Assembly (NCBI RefSeq): GCF_000018425.1
Contig: NC_010424.1
Span: forward strand, 2,000,501-2,064,500
Direction of reading: 5' to 3'
Origin: Candidatus Desulforudis audaxviator MP104C
Lineage (GTDB): Bacteria > Bacillota > Desulfotomaculia > Desulfotomaculales > Desulforudaceae
Length of the DNA stretch: 64,000 nucleotides
The position numbers and the translations under genes were made by a program. This document shows, piece by piece, positions 40,665 through 48,758 of this stretch (position 1 is the stretch's first letter; each line of letters begins with the position of its first letter). The notes beneath the pieces were generated by a model. That model saw only the letters and a list, made by a program, of their open reading frames with translations, had not been told where the DNA came from and made no database searches.

Positions 40665-41756
40665 TTACTTCCGTTGCCGCCGTTTGCGCAGCCACGCCGC
40701 CACCACCAGGACGCTGATGATCGCCCCCAGGGGGATGAACGACCAGCGGGCGGTGACGGCAAAGCCCAGTTCCACCGCGGTGGGGAAGTTGGGCGGAGCG
40801 AAGGCTCCGGCCAGGATGAGCACCACGGTGGGCAGGATGAGCGGTCGGTGGTAGGGCAGCCTCAGGGCCCGGGCGGCCACGGCGGTGCAAATATACAGGG
40901 CCGCCGCGAGCCCGGTCAGGGCCGAGAAGATCCAGAGCGGGAGAAACAGGGTCTCCATCCGCACGAAGAACCGCCCCCACTGTACGGCGCGCGCCAGTTC
41001 ATACATCGGCAGCACCGGTTCGCGGACCACCGGGTAGGTGAACACCAGCAGGGACACCAAAATCACCACCGCCACGGCCACGGCCGCCGCCAGCACCGAA
41101 ACCAGGCCGATGGCGAGCATCCGGCCCCGCGGCAGGTACGGCGCCAACAGGGTCAAAAGAAAGATCTCTACCCCCACGCCCAGGGTGGAAAAAGCGGCCC
41201 AGGACAAATCCAGCGCCCCCGGACCCCAGAGCGGGAAGATCCCGTGCCGGTTCCACACGTTCGAGGTCAAAAGGAGCAGGAGCACGAAACTGAACCCCAA
41301 GAGGTAGAACAGCACCCGGGCTGTCCGGGCCAGGGTCTCCAGCCCCAGGAATACGATTACGGTTGCGCCGGCGGCAAAGGCCAGCACCACGATGCTGATC
41401 GGCGTCGCCGGGAGGAAACCGATCAGCATAAACTCGGCGAACTGGCGCAGGATCAGGGCGGTGAAGATGACGAAAAAAACGTAGTAGAAAAGGGTAAAGA
41501 AGCCGTTGACCACCGGGCCCACCAGTTCCTCGCCGATCTCCACGATGGTCCGACCGGGAAACTGGTTCAACAGCCACACCAGAATCGCGGCGCCCACCAG
41601 GCCCACCGGCAGGTGCATCAGAGGGATCATCCAGGAGGCCGAAAGCCCAAGCGGAAAGATCAGGGCCAGGTGCGAGATCAGAACCTTCATGCTGAGGAAA
41701 ACAACGAGGAGCGCCACGGCCTCGCCGAAGCCCACCCGCGGCGAACCGCTAGACAT
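40665..41756 (-). CDS. GerB-family spore germinant permease-like protein
   Basis: A 363-aa integral membrane protein of the amino acid/polyamine permease-like GerAB family (ten hydrophobic segments), which binds the germinant in the receptor. ATG 41756 is used; a TTG precedes it. First gene of the operon; 163 bp separate it from gerA. A possible sigma-G-like promoter (TGCATT, 17 bp, TATGTTA) lies upstream near 41830-41860, but I rate that weakly. Confidence 0.92.
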   Translation of the reverse strand: MSSGSPRVGFGEAVALLVVFLSMKVLISHLALIFPLGLSASWMIPLMHLPVGLVGAAILVWLLNQFPGRTIVEIGEELVGPVVNGFFTLFYYVFFVIFTALILRQFAEFMLIGFLPATPISIVVLAFAAGATVIVFLGLETLARTARVLFYLLGFSFVLLLLLTSNVWNRHGIFPLWGPGALDLSWAAFSTLGVGVEIFLLTLLAPYLPRGRMLAIGLVSVLAAAVAVAVVILVSLLVFTYPVVREPVLPMYELARAVQWGRFFVRMETLFLPLWIFSALTGLAAALYICTAVAARALRLPYHRPLILPTVVLILAGAFAPPNFPTAVELGFAVTARWSFIPLGAIISVLVVAAWLRKRRQRK

Positions 41757-41936
41757 CAAAGATTCTGCCCCGGTAACGGTTATTAAACCACATTTCTCCT
41801 CCGAACCCCCATCCTGATACGGCTAACATACCCCGAGCCAAAGGCGGCAATGCACGACCGAAACCTATTCGAATAGCCCCGGAGATACAGACAATACTAG
41901 TTAGGAAAATGTTCTTTACCGAAAGGAAGATTGCCG

Positions 41937-42395
41937 ATGCGGGACAGTATCGTCCTCGGTGCGGTCGCCGGCACCATCGGGCTCGTGGTGATGCTGGCCA
42001 TCAACCTGATCCTGTTCATAACCGAAATCGCGGGCCTGTCGATTCTGCACCAGGCGGCGCGGGGCGTGCTTCCCCCGGGGAGCCCGCTGGGAACGGCGCC
42101 GGCGCTGGGTCTGGGACTGCTGGTCACGCTGCTGCTGGCCATCATTCTCGGGGTGCTGGCCGTGTACATCGTGAGCGCCACCGGCCGCGACTACGCCTGG
42201 TTCAAGGGGCTTGTGTACGGCGCCGCCATCTGGGTGCTGGTGTACGGCCTGCTGGGGCCGCTTTTTATCCCGGTGCAGGTCCTGCGGCCGGACCTTCCGA
42301 CCAGCGTGAGCGTATTGTTAGGTCACCTGGCCTACGGGCTGGTCGCCTTCCTGGTCGCGGCCCAGTACCGGACAGCGTCGCGGGAACGGGTGTGA
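41937..42395 (+). CDS. four-helix membrane protein at the head of the hydrogenase operon
   Basis: A 152-aa protein with four hydrophobic helices and no recognised motif. ATG 41937 has GGAAG eight bases before it. Its stop overlaps the GTG of the hydrogenase small subunit by 4 bases, so the two are translated together. Position suggests a membrane partner or assembly factor of the hydrogenase, but this is inference only. Confidence 0.7.
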   Translation: MRDSIVLGAVAGTIGLVVMLAINLILFITEIAGLSILHQAARGVLPPGSPLGTAPALGLGLLVTLLLAIILGVLAVYIVSATGRDYAWFKGLVYGAAIWVLVYGLLGPLFIPVQVLRPDLPTSVSVLLGHLAYGLVAFLVAAQYRTASRERV

Positions 42396-43540
42396 GGGTA
42401 AAGCGGCACCCGGTGCAGACCGGGAGCGGTCGGGATGATGCCGGCCACGGCGAGGGTGGCGGCGGGCCGCCACCACCCTCCGGCACAGGCACCGCGGCCG
42501 GAAGCCGGCCCCGGGCTAGGAGCACCCGTGCGCCCGAGCCTCCGGCCGCCGATACCGAACGCCTGGAGAAACACCCCCTGGTCTGGCTGGAGACTAACAC
42601 CTGCCACGGGAACATCCTGTCCCTGATGAACGGCCAGCATCCGGATTTCGAGGCGATTATGCGGGAACTGCTGGATGTCTACTGGACCAACACCCTGATG
42701 GGGGCCAAGGGGCATCAGGCCATCGAAGTCCTGGAAAAGGTCATGGTCGAGCGCCCGGGCGATTACATCCTGGTTGTGGAGGGCACGGTGCCGACCGCGG
42801 CCGGGGGCCGGTACGCCCATATCGGTCTCCGCGGGAACGGAGAGCCCTGGACGGCGTGGGACGCAGTCGTGGAACTGGCCGCTGCAGCCAAGCACGTGGT
42901 CGCCGTCGGCTCTTGCGCCGCCTGGGGGCTGCCCTTCGGGGCTCACCCCAACCCAACCGGCAGCAAACCAGTGTCGGCCGTTGTGGACCGGACGGTAATC
43001 AACGTCCCCGGTTGCCCGGCGCATCCCGATTGGATCCTTGGCACGCTGGCCCACCTGATCTGGTACGGTGTGCCCGAGCTTGACGCCATGAACCGGCCGG
43101 TGGTGTTCTACGGCGAGACGATCCACAACCTGTGCCAGCGGCGGCACTACTTTGAGAGCGGCATTTTCGCCGGCGAAATCGGCGAGCCCTGGTGCCTGTA
43201 CAAGATTGGCTGCAAGGGGCCGGTGACTTATGCCGACTGCCCCAGCCGCCAATGGTGCGGGGAGCACATGAACTGGCCGGTGGGCGCCAACACGCCCTGC
43301 ATCGGCTGCACCAGCCCGGAGTTTCTGGAACATACTGCGCCCTTCTTTGAGCACCTGCCGGACGTGCGGTTGCCGGGGGTGCGGGTGACCGCCGACCGGG
43401 TCGGGGCGGCCACCGGGCTGGCCGCCGCCCTGGGGATCGGCCTGCACCTGACCGGAAAACTGCTCACCGGCCGGCTGCAGAAAGAGTGGGGAAAGGGTCT
43501 CAGAAAAGCGGGGAAAGCCTTACGCCGGAAGCGGAAATAA
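42392..43540 (+). CDS. [NiFe] hydrogenase small subunit, atypical N-terminus and proximal cluster
   Basis: A 382-aa iron-sulfur subunit that carries electrons from the NiFe site. Residues 1-58 are Gly/Pro/Arg-rich, low-complexity, without a twin-arginine signal. Conserved parts: VGSCAAWGLPFGA, INVPGCPAHPDWILGTLAH, NLCQRRHYFESG, WCLYKIGCKGPVTYADCP and NTPCIGCTSPEF, giving the medial and distal clusters. The proximal motif, usually C-x-x-C, is NTCHGN: Cys71 is present but the second Cys is Asn74. GTG 42392 overlaps the previous stop. The C-terminus is basic (GKALRRKRK) and has no membrane anchor helix. Without a Tat signal the enzyme would face the cytoplasm unless another protein carries it. 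Confidence 0.92.
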   Translation: MRVKRHPVQTGSGRDDAGHGEGGGGPPPPSGTGTAAGSRPRARSTRAPEPPAADTERLEKHPLVWLETNTCHGNILSLMNGQHPDFEAIMRELLDVYWTNTLMGAKGHQAIEVLEKVMVERPGDYILVVEGTVPTAAGGRYAHIGLRGNGEPWTAWDAVVELAAAAKHVVAVGSCAAWGLPFGAHPNPTGSKPVSAVVDRTVINVPGCPAHPDWILGTLAHLIWYGVPELDAMNRPVVFYGETIHNLCQRRHYFESGIFAGEIGEPWCLYKIGCKGPVTYADCPSRQWCGEHMNWPVGANTPCIGCTSPEFLEHTAPFFEHLPDVRLPGVRVTADRVGAATGLAAALGIGLHLTGKLLTGRLQKEWGKGLRKAGKALRRKRK

Positions 43541-43551
43541 GGGGCGTGTTC

Positions 43552-44979
43552 ATGGCGGAAAACACGGAAAAAGGGCAAAAGATCGTTATCAACCCCACCA
43601 CCCGTACCTTGGGAGCCAGTCAGGTCGAGGTGCGGGTCGAAGCGGGGCGGGTGATCCACGCCCGTTGCGGTGCCACCGTCTTCCGGGGTTTCGAATTGAT
43701 TCTTCGGGACCGGGACCCGCGGGATGCGGCCTACATCACTCAGCGCATCTGCGGTATCTGCCCGACAGCGCATGCCATCGCCGCCTCCTTTGCGGTTGAG
43801 GACCTGGCGGGGGTACGGCCCCCGCACAACGGCAACCTGCTGCGAAACCTCATCTTCGCGGGCGACATGCTCCAGAACCATATCCGGCACTTCTATCTGT
43901 TTGCCGTCCCGGACTACGTCCGGGGGCCGGAGTGCCGGCCCCTGGTTCCCCCGCCGACCACCGACTATCGCCTGCCCCGGGCGAAAAACGAGCGCCTGGT
44001 CGACAGTTACTTTCAGGCCATCGACGTGAGCCGGAAGGCGTACGAGATAAGCGCCCTGTTAGGCGGTAAGGCTCCTCACCCGCACGGTATCATCCCGGGA
44101 GGCTCAAGCGTCCCGGTGACCGCCATCACCGTTTTGAACCTGCTCTCGATTGTAAAATCCATCCAAAAATTCGTCGAGGAGCGGATGCTGCCGGACGTGT
44201 ACACCCTGGCCGAGCACTATCCCGATTATTTTGAGATTGGCGTACGGGGAGCCGATTTTCTGAACTTCGGGCTGTTTCCGCTGGACCCGGAGGCTTCCGG
44301 CCACCATTTCCCAGGGGCGGCCGTGATCGACGGCCGCATGGAGGCGGTTGACTCCGGGGAGATCAGCGAACACCTGCGCTACACCCACTTCGAGGGCGAG
44401 CAACTCGCCCACCCGGCCCGGGGTGAAACCCGGCCCAACCCCGACAAACCGGGAGGCTACTCCTGGTGCAAGGCACCCCGCTACCGCGGCCGGGCACTGG
44501 AAGGCGGGCCGCTGGCCCAACTGTGGGTACGGGGCGACTACCGCCGGGGCGTTTCGGTGATGGACCGCCTGATCGCCCGGGCCCTGATCTCCCGCGAGGT
44601 GGCCGGACTGATGCGGAAATGGCTGACCGCGCTCCGCCCGGGCCAACCGGTGTTCAATCGTTACCAGGTTCCCGAATCCGGCACCGGGGTGGGACTGACC
44701 GGGGCCATGCGCGGGGGGCTGGGACATTGGCTCGAGGTGGAGGGAGGCCGCATCAAGCATTACCAGATCGTTACCCCCACGGCTTGGAACTATTCGCCCC
44801 ATGACGATCAGGGAGGTCCGGGTCCGGTGGAGGAAGCCCTCATAGGCACCCCGGTGGCCGACGCGAAAGAGCCGGTGGAGATCGGGCGCGTGCTCCATTC
44901 CTTCGATCCCTGCATGTCCTGCGTGGCCCACGTGATTGTCCTCGACGAACCGGTGCCCGACCGCATCCTCGTTTTCTAG
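43552..44979 (+). CDS. [NiFe] hydrogenase large subunit
   Basis: A 475-aa catalytic subunit. L1 motif RICGICPTAHA with Cys67 and Cys70, and L2 motif DPCMSCVAH with Cys454, Cys457 and His460, together bind Ni and Fe. The 15 residues after His460 (VIVLDEPVPDRILVF) form the peptide removed by a maturation endopeptidase. ATG 43552 is 23 codons into a longer frame that overlaps the small subunit. No hyp genes or protease are in the window. The subunit pattern is that of uptake (group 1) enzymes. Confidence 0.95.
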   Translation: MAENTEKGQKIVINPTTRTLGASQVEVRVEAGRVIHARCGATVFRGFELILRDRDPRDAAYITQRICGICPTAHAIAASFAVEDLAGVRPPHNGNLLRNLIFAGDMLQNHIRHFYLFAVPDYVRGPECRPLVPPPTTDYRLPRAKNERLVDSYFQAIDVSRKAYEISALLGGKAPHPHGIIPGGSSVPVTAITVLNLLSIVKSIQKFVEERMLPDVYTLAEHYPDYFEIGVRGADFLNFGLFPLDPEASGHHFPGAAVIDGRMEAVDSGEISEHLRYTHFEGEQLAHPARGETRPNPDKPGGYSWCKAPRYRGRALEGGPLAQLWVRGDYRRGVSVMDRLIARALISREVAGLMRKWLTALRPGQPVFNRYQVPESGTGVGLTGAMRGGLGHWLEVEGGRIKHYQIVTPTAWNYSPHDDQGGPGPVEEALIGTPVADAKEPVEIGRVLHSFDPCMSCVAHVIVLDEPVPDRILVF

Positions 44980-44990
44980 CCCCAAAAGGC

Positions 44991-45013
44991 AAAAAGGGGC
45001 CAGGCCCCTTTTT
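44991..45013 (+). repeat. AAAAAGGGGCC palindrome between hydrogenase genes
   Basis: AAAAAGGGGCC-A-GGCCCCTTTTT, an 11-bp inverted repeat, directly before the ribosome site of the cytochrome gene. It could end part of the transcripts, lowering cytochrome relative to subunit expression. It matches the 5242 palindrome almost base for base. Confidence 0.65.
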
Positions 45014-45032
45014 CGGGAGGAGGTAAAGAAGA

Positions 45033-45593
45033 ATGGGTAAACTTAGGCATCCGCTGCCGGTGCGGCTGTTTCACTGGCTGCTGGTGCCCACGCTGGCCCT
45101 GGAGGTGGCAACCGGCTTTTACCTGACTAACCCGTCGCAGTGGTGGGGCTTCCGCAACATGCGTTCAGCCAAGAAGATCCATTTCACAGCCGCCTACCTG
45201 CTGACGGCGCTTTTCACCGCCTATCTCTACGGGCGGGACAAGACCGAGATCGTGCCGGAGCGAAAGGACCTCGGGCCCCGGCTGAAGAAATTCGTGGCCT
45301 ACGAGTTCTTCCTGACCCCCAAGAAACCAAAGTTTCCCAAGTACAACCCGGGCCAAAAGTTCCTGTACACCCTCTGGCTGGTGCTGATCCCCTACACCCT
45401 ACTCCTGGGCTGGTTCCTGTACTTCCCCCGGTTCTTTGCCCCGTGGATCCGTCTGTTCGGCGGCCTCAACAGCGTCCGCCGGATGATTTACCTGTCCGGC
45501 GTCCTGCTCACCGCCTCCATCGCCGGGCACGTGTACTTCGGCCTGACCAGCAGCACGGCCTTCCTTAAATCCATCTTCACCGGGCGCACCTGA
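45033..45593 (+). CDS. hydrogenase cytochrome b subunit
   Basis: A 186-aa membrane cytochrome with four helices; His14 (LFHWLL), His50 (KIHFTA) and His in AGHVYFG are candidate haem ligands. The family takes electrons from the hydrogenase small subunit to menaquinone. It follows the large subunit by 53 bp; GGGAGGAGG lies eight bases before ATG 45033. It links H2 oxidation to the quinone pool used by the fumarate reductase encoded at 31787-34972. Confidence 0.88.
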   Translation: MGKLRHPLPVRLFHWLLVPTLALEVATGFYLTNPSQWWGFRNMRSAKKIHFTAAYLLTALFTAYLYGRDKTEIVPERKDLGPRLKKFVAYEFFLTPKKPKFPKYNPGQKFLYTLWLVLIPYTLLLGWFLYFPRFFAPWIRLFGGLNSVRRMIYLSGVLLTASIAGHVYFGLTSSTAFLKSIFTGRT

Positions 45594-45603
45594 GGACACC
45601 CGG

Positions 45604-45635
45604 GCCGCCGTCCCCACGATGTTGGGGACGGCGGC
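45604..45635 (+). terminator. hairpin after the hydrogenase operon
   Basis: GCCGCCGTCCCC (45604-45615) and GGGGACGGCGGC (45624-45635) form a perfect 12-bp stem. There is no T run, so it may be an RNA end-stabiliser or a member of the GGGGAC repeat family and not a true intrinsic terminator. Confidence 0.6.
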
Positions 45636-45665
45636 ACCAGTCCCCGAACGTTAAACGTTATATGT

Positions 45666-45681
45666 TATAATATTGAACATG
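45666..45681 (+). promoter_or_regulatory. -10 box giving a probably leaderless start
   Basis: A perfect TATAAT (45666-45671) stands only 7 bases before the ATG at 45679, so transcription should begin at or next to the start codon. No ribosome site is present. Two AACGTT palindromes lie just upstream (about 45647-45658). Confidence 0.6.
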
Positions 45682-46380
45682 AACCAAAACGCGCCGGAGA
45701 ACAAAGTGGCCGTCATTATGCGGAGAATCAGGGGCAAGACCGGGTACGACGTGGCCGTCCGGGACCCGGCGGCGACGGTGGAGGACTACCTCGCAGCGCT
45801 CGACCGGGCGATCCTGGAACTGCCCTTGGACCGGGGCCGCGCGCCCGGGCGCAGGTCCTGCGCGGGCTGCGACCGCTGCTGCGCCGAGCGACTGCCGCTG
45901 ACCTGGATCGACTACCTGAACCTTAAAGCCGCCGTTGACCCCGAAGCCGGGCTGGCGGATTTCTTGGCCGCCCACGCGCACGTGCTGGTGGACGGACCGG
46001 TCGTGGACATCATCCTGGCCGGCGGCGGTGGCGGTTGCTGTCTCCTCGACCCGGAGAACCGAACCTGCCGAGCTTACCACGCCCGGCCCCTGGTGTGCCG
46101 GACCTTCATCTGCTGCCCCTCCACCATCCGTGCCCGCCGCCTGCGGGCCGTCCTGACCAACCGCGGCGAGGACGAACTGGTGCGGCAGTGGCTGCTGGAC
46201 GCCCGCCGCCGGGGCAAACCCCCGCTGATCCACGAAGGCTACGCCCCCCGGCCCCGGATGGGGGACTGGCCTCCCACCCCGTTCGCCGGGTGTTCTTCCT
46301 ACCGTGAGGTGCCCCTGAAGGCGGTCTGCCCGCCGGGTCTGTGGAGCGCGCTTACAGCCGGTTCAACTGTCGCGCATTAA
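45679..46380 (+). CDS. YkgJ-type cysteine-cluster protein, second copy
   Basis: A 233-aa protein of the same family as the 17085 product. Its cluster is spread over RRSCAGCDRCCAERLPL, GGGGGCCLLDPENRTCRAYH and PLVCRTFICCPS. The C-terminal region has further Cys (AGCSSY, KAVCPPG). It begins at ATG 45679, apparently without a leader. Its 3' end overlaps the convergent dCMP deaminase gene by 18 bp. Function unknown; metal or Fe-S binding is expected. Confidence 0.82.
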   Translation: MNQNAPENKVAVIMRRIRGKTGYDVAVRDPAATVEDYLAALDRAILELPLDRGRAPGRRSCAGCDRCCAERLPLTWIDYLNLKAAVDPEAGLADFLAAHAHVLVDGPVVDIILAGGGGGCCLLDPENRTCRAYHARPLVCRTFICCPSTIRARRLRAVLTNRGEDELVRQWLLDARRRGKPPLIHEGYAPRPRMGDWPPTPFAGCSSYREVPLKAVCPPGLWSALTAGSTVAH

Positions 46381-46833
46381 GAACAGCTGGATCCCGGCTT
46401 CGTCCAGAAGGTCGGCCGAAAACTGGTCGGGATACCCGAGTTGGTAGATAATCCGGCGGACCCCGAGCTGCACCAGAAGTTTGGCGCAGGTAAAGCAGGG
46501 GAAGTGAGTGACGTATAGGGTGGCGTCGCGCCCGTTCAGGCCGGTGATGGCCAACTGTAGGATCACGTTCTGCTCGGCGTGCAGGGCCCGGCAGATTTCC
46601 TGGCGGTGCCCGCTCGGCACCCCCAGTTGCTCCCGCAGGCAGCCGCCGCGCTCGTCGCAGTGCGGCAGCCCGGAAGGCGGGCCGTTGTAACCGCTGGCGA
46701 TGGCCCGGTTGTCGCGGACCAGCACGGCGCCAACATGCCGGCGCAGGCAGGTGGAGCGGCGGGCCATCAGGTGCGCCTGCTCCATGAAAATCTCGTCCCA
46801 GGTTGGTCGCACAGGTGGGATACTCCTCTCCAT
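46363..46833 (-). CDS. dCMP deaminase (ComEB-like)
   Basis: A 156-aa zinc enzyme that converts dCMP to dUMP for thymidylate synthesis. CRALHAEQNVIL holds the zinc-binding His and catalytic Glu; FPCFTCAKLLVQ holds the two zinc cysteines. An extra Cys/His group (LPHCDERGGCLRE) matches the second zinc site of this family. ATG 46833 gives the conserved start (RPTWDEIFMEQAHLMARRS); the frame opens 17 codons earlier. Confidence 0.94.
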   Translation of the reverse strand: MERSIPPVRPTWDEIFMEQAHLMARRSTCLRRHVGAVLVRDNRAIASGYNGPPSGLPHCDERGGCLREQLGVPSGHRQEICRALHAEQNVILQLAITGLNGRDATLYVTHFPCFTCAKLLVQLGVRRIIYQLGYPDQFSADLLDEAGIQLFLMRDS

Positions 46834-46967
46834 CGGTTGCTCTCTTTTGGTAACCGTATCATAACACAGAAAATGGTGGGGCAAAACGTGCGGTGCAGGC
46901 AGGAAATCAAGGGTGCCGGGCGGAAGAAACGTTTTATTATTTAGGAATATCCCGGGAGGTGACGTGC

Positions 46968-47063
46968 GTGAGTGAGAAGAAATCCCCGGTCCGGCGGTTC
47001 CTATTGTCGGCCGTGCTGATCGCGGCGGCCGTGGCTGTCTACCTGCTGTACACCAACGCCTAG
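46968..47063 (+). CDS. 31-aa single-helix membrane peptide
   Basis: GTG 46968 is preceded by a nearly perfect Shine-Dalgarno (GGGAGGTGA, five-base spacing) and followed by 31 codons ending in TAG. The peptide is basic at the start (SEKKSPVRRF) and then one hydrophobic helix. The strong ribosome site is the main reason to call it real. It lies 57 bp before the nitroreductase gene, possibly in one transcript. Confidence 0.55.
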   Translation: MSEKKSPVRRFLLSAVLIAAAVAVYLLYTNA

Positions 47064-47119
47064 AGAAGCCCCGCCCCCGGCAAACAAACTAGACCAAGAG
47101 AAGAAAGGCCGGTAAAACC

Positions 47120-47689
47120 ATGCTTCTTGACCTGATTAGGCGCACCCGCAGCTACCGGCGCTTCGACCAGCGGTTTCCGGTCGGCCGTGAGACCCTGCTG
47201 GAGCTGGTCAACCTGGCACGTCTCGGGGCCTCGGCCGCCAACCTGCAGCCGCTGCGGTACCTTTTGTCCTACACCCCAGAGCGAAACGCCGCCGTCTTCC
47301 CGCACCTGGCCTGGGCGGCCTACCTCAAGGACTGGCCCGGCCCGGCCGAAGGGGAGCGGCCGGCCGCGTACGTGATCATCCTGGGTGACACCCGCCTGAC
47401 CAAGAACTTCTGGTGCGACCACGGCATCGCCGCCCAGAACATCCTGCTCGGGGCCACCGAACGAGGCCTGGGCGGGTGCATAATCGGCGCGATCAAGAAA
47501 GACGAACTCCGGGCGGCTCTCAACATCCCCAGGTACTACGAAATCCTGCTGGTGCTCGCTCTCGGCAAACCGGTGGAGCAGGTGGTCCTGGAGAACCTGG
47601 GACCCGAAGGGGATGTCCGGTATTGGCGCGATGCGGCGGGCGTGCACCACGTGCCGAAGCGGTCCCTGGAACAGATCATCCTGGAATGA
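47120..47689 (+). CDS. nitroreductase-family flavoprotein
   Basis: A 189-aa FMN protein of the nitroreductase/NfsB superfamily: RRTRSYRRFDQRFPVG at the N-terminus, ARLGASAANLQPLRYLL, then GIAAQNILLGATERGLGGCIIGAIK and a closing region with LALGKPVEQ. Such enzymes reduce nitro groups, quinones or flavins with NAD(P)H. It is a short member of the family; the substrate is unknown. Confidence 0.88.
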   Translation: MLLDLIRRTRSYRRFDQRFPVGRETLLELVNLARLGASAANLQPLRYLLSYTPERNAAVFPHLAWAAYLKDWPGPAEGERPAAYVIILGDTRLTKNFWCDHGIAAQNILLGATERGLGGCIIGAIKKDELRAALNIPRYYEILLVLALGKPVEQVVLENLGPEGDVRYWRDAAGVHHVPKRSLEQIILE

Positions 47690-47978
47690 GGCCGCATCCG
47701 CGCGGCTACAGCGCCCCGAGCAGGGCACGGCAAGGAGCCCCGTCGGCCTGGTGCAGCCGCTGAGATAGCGTCCCGGAGACACCGCCCCCCAATCCACATC
47801 CTTCAGGATTAGGCACCCGGGCAATTCCTGGTGACAATGGGCTCAATGCTCGGGGGCACTGCGGCGGCGGCGGGGTGCTTTCCGGTTGATTGACAAAGGC
47901 CAGCCATAAGGGATATCTTGTGGTAAATAGGCAACATCTTTTTCCTCCGGGTGAGTATTCTGAGAGGAGGTCGTGCCC

Positions 47979-48398
47979 GTGTTCAAGAAGGTGCTCGTGG
48001 CCACCGACAGTTCGGAAAACGCCCAGACCGCGGTCGAGTACGCGAGTAAACTCCTGAAGTATCACCCCGAAGCCCAGGTGGTCCTGCTGAACGTGTACAA
48101 GATTCCGAACATCCGGGAGTATGACGCGCACGTGAGTATCGAAAACACCCTCCGCCGGCGGTCCCAGGACATCCTGGACAAGGCGGCCGGGGTTTTTGAC
48201 ACCCAGGATATTTCGGTGGAGAAGGTTTCCCTGCCGGGAGATCCCGGGCAGGTGATTGCCGAGTACGCCCGCGAGAACGGTTTTGACCACATTATTATCG
48301 GGGCCACCGGCCAGAGTCAACTGGGCGCCCTACTGTTCGGCAGCGTCGCCCGCAAGGTGACCCAACTGGCCCGCTGCCCCGTGATCGTTATCCGTTAG
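47979..48398 (+). CDS. universal stress protein UspA, ATP-binding type (second copy)
   Basis: A 139-aa protein starting MFKKVLVATDSSENAQ, with the ATP motif in IIGATGQSQLGALLFGSVAR. GGAGG lies eight bases before GTG 47979, so this is preferred to the GTG at 47973. Its dimer partner could be itself or the 36266 protein. The 289 bp before it hold no gene I can support. Confidence 0.92.
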   Translation: MFKKVLVATDSSENAQTAVEYASKLLKYHPEAQVVLLNVYKIPNIREYDAHVSIENTLRRRSQDILDKAAGVFDTQDISVEKVSLPGDPGQVIAEYARENGFDHIIIGATGQSQLGALLFGSVARKVTQLARCPVIVIR

Positions 48399-48623
48399 CA
48401 CACCTGTATCAGCTGATCGCGATTTGCAGGAATTTGAAATGTTGTGCATATTGTTTGAAAATGTGCACCTGGAATGTGAAATAGATGCTCTTCAGGATCC
48501 TGAATTAAGTGCGTCGGGCAAATATATTGACACAAAGCAGTTAATGTGCTATCTTCAAGCTGGAGTTTGACCCGACCTCAGGATCGGGTACTCCCGGTGA
48601 AGTCTGCCGGGAATTTCCCACCC

Positions 48624-48652
48624 TTGACATACCCGAGGATATTGCTTAAATA
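48624..48652 (+). promoter_or_regulatory. promoter of the PEP synthase gene
   Basis: TTGACA (48624-48629), 17-bp spacer, TAAATA (48647-48652). Two hairpins (CCCGA/TCGGG and TCCCGG/CCGGGA) lie just upstream at about 48571-48612. Confidence 0.72.
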
Positions 48653-48693
48653 AGGCAGTCGGTATTGAAAAGCAACTTCCGACCTCCCCGGCC

Positions 48694-48727
48694 AGTCTGA
48701 GCCGGGGAGGTTTGGTTTTCTCGTTCC
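48694..48727 (+). terminator. attenuator-like terminator in the PEP synthase leader
   Basis: CCTCCCCGGC (48695-48704) and GCCGGGGAGG (48713-48722) form a 10-bp stem followed by TTTGGTTTT, between the promoter and the ATG at 48759. A competing pairing GTCGG...CCGAC (about 48659-48695) would overlap the stem's foot. This is the layout of transcription attenuation. Confidence 0.7.
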
Positions 48728-48758
48728 TAAAAAATCTCTTAGGAGGCGCTGTCAGGTT

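Noticed and set aside
42392-42566. Frameshifted Tat signal before the hydrogenase small subunit
   Set aside because: I looked for an RRxFxK-type motif followed by a hydrophobic stretch in the region and found none; the upstream frame is a separate membrane protein.
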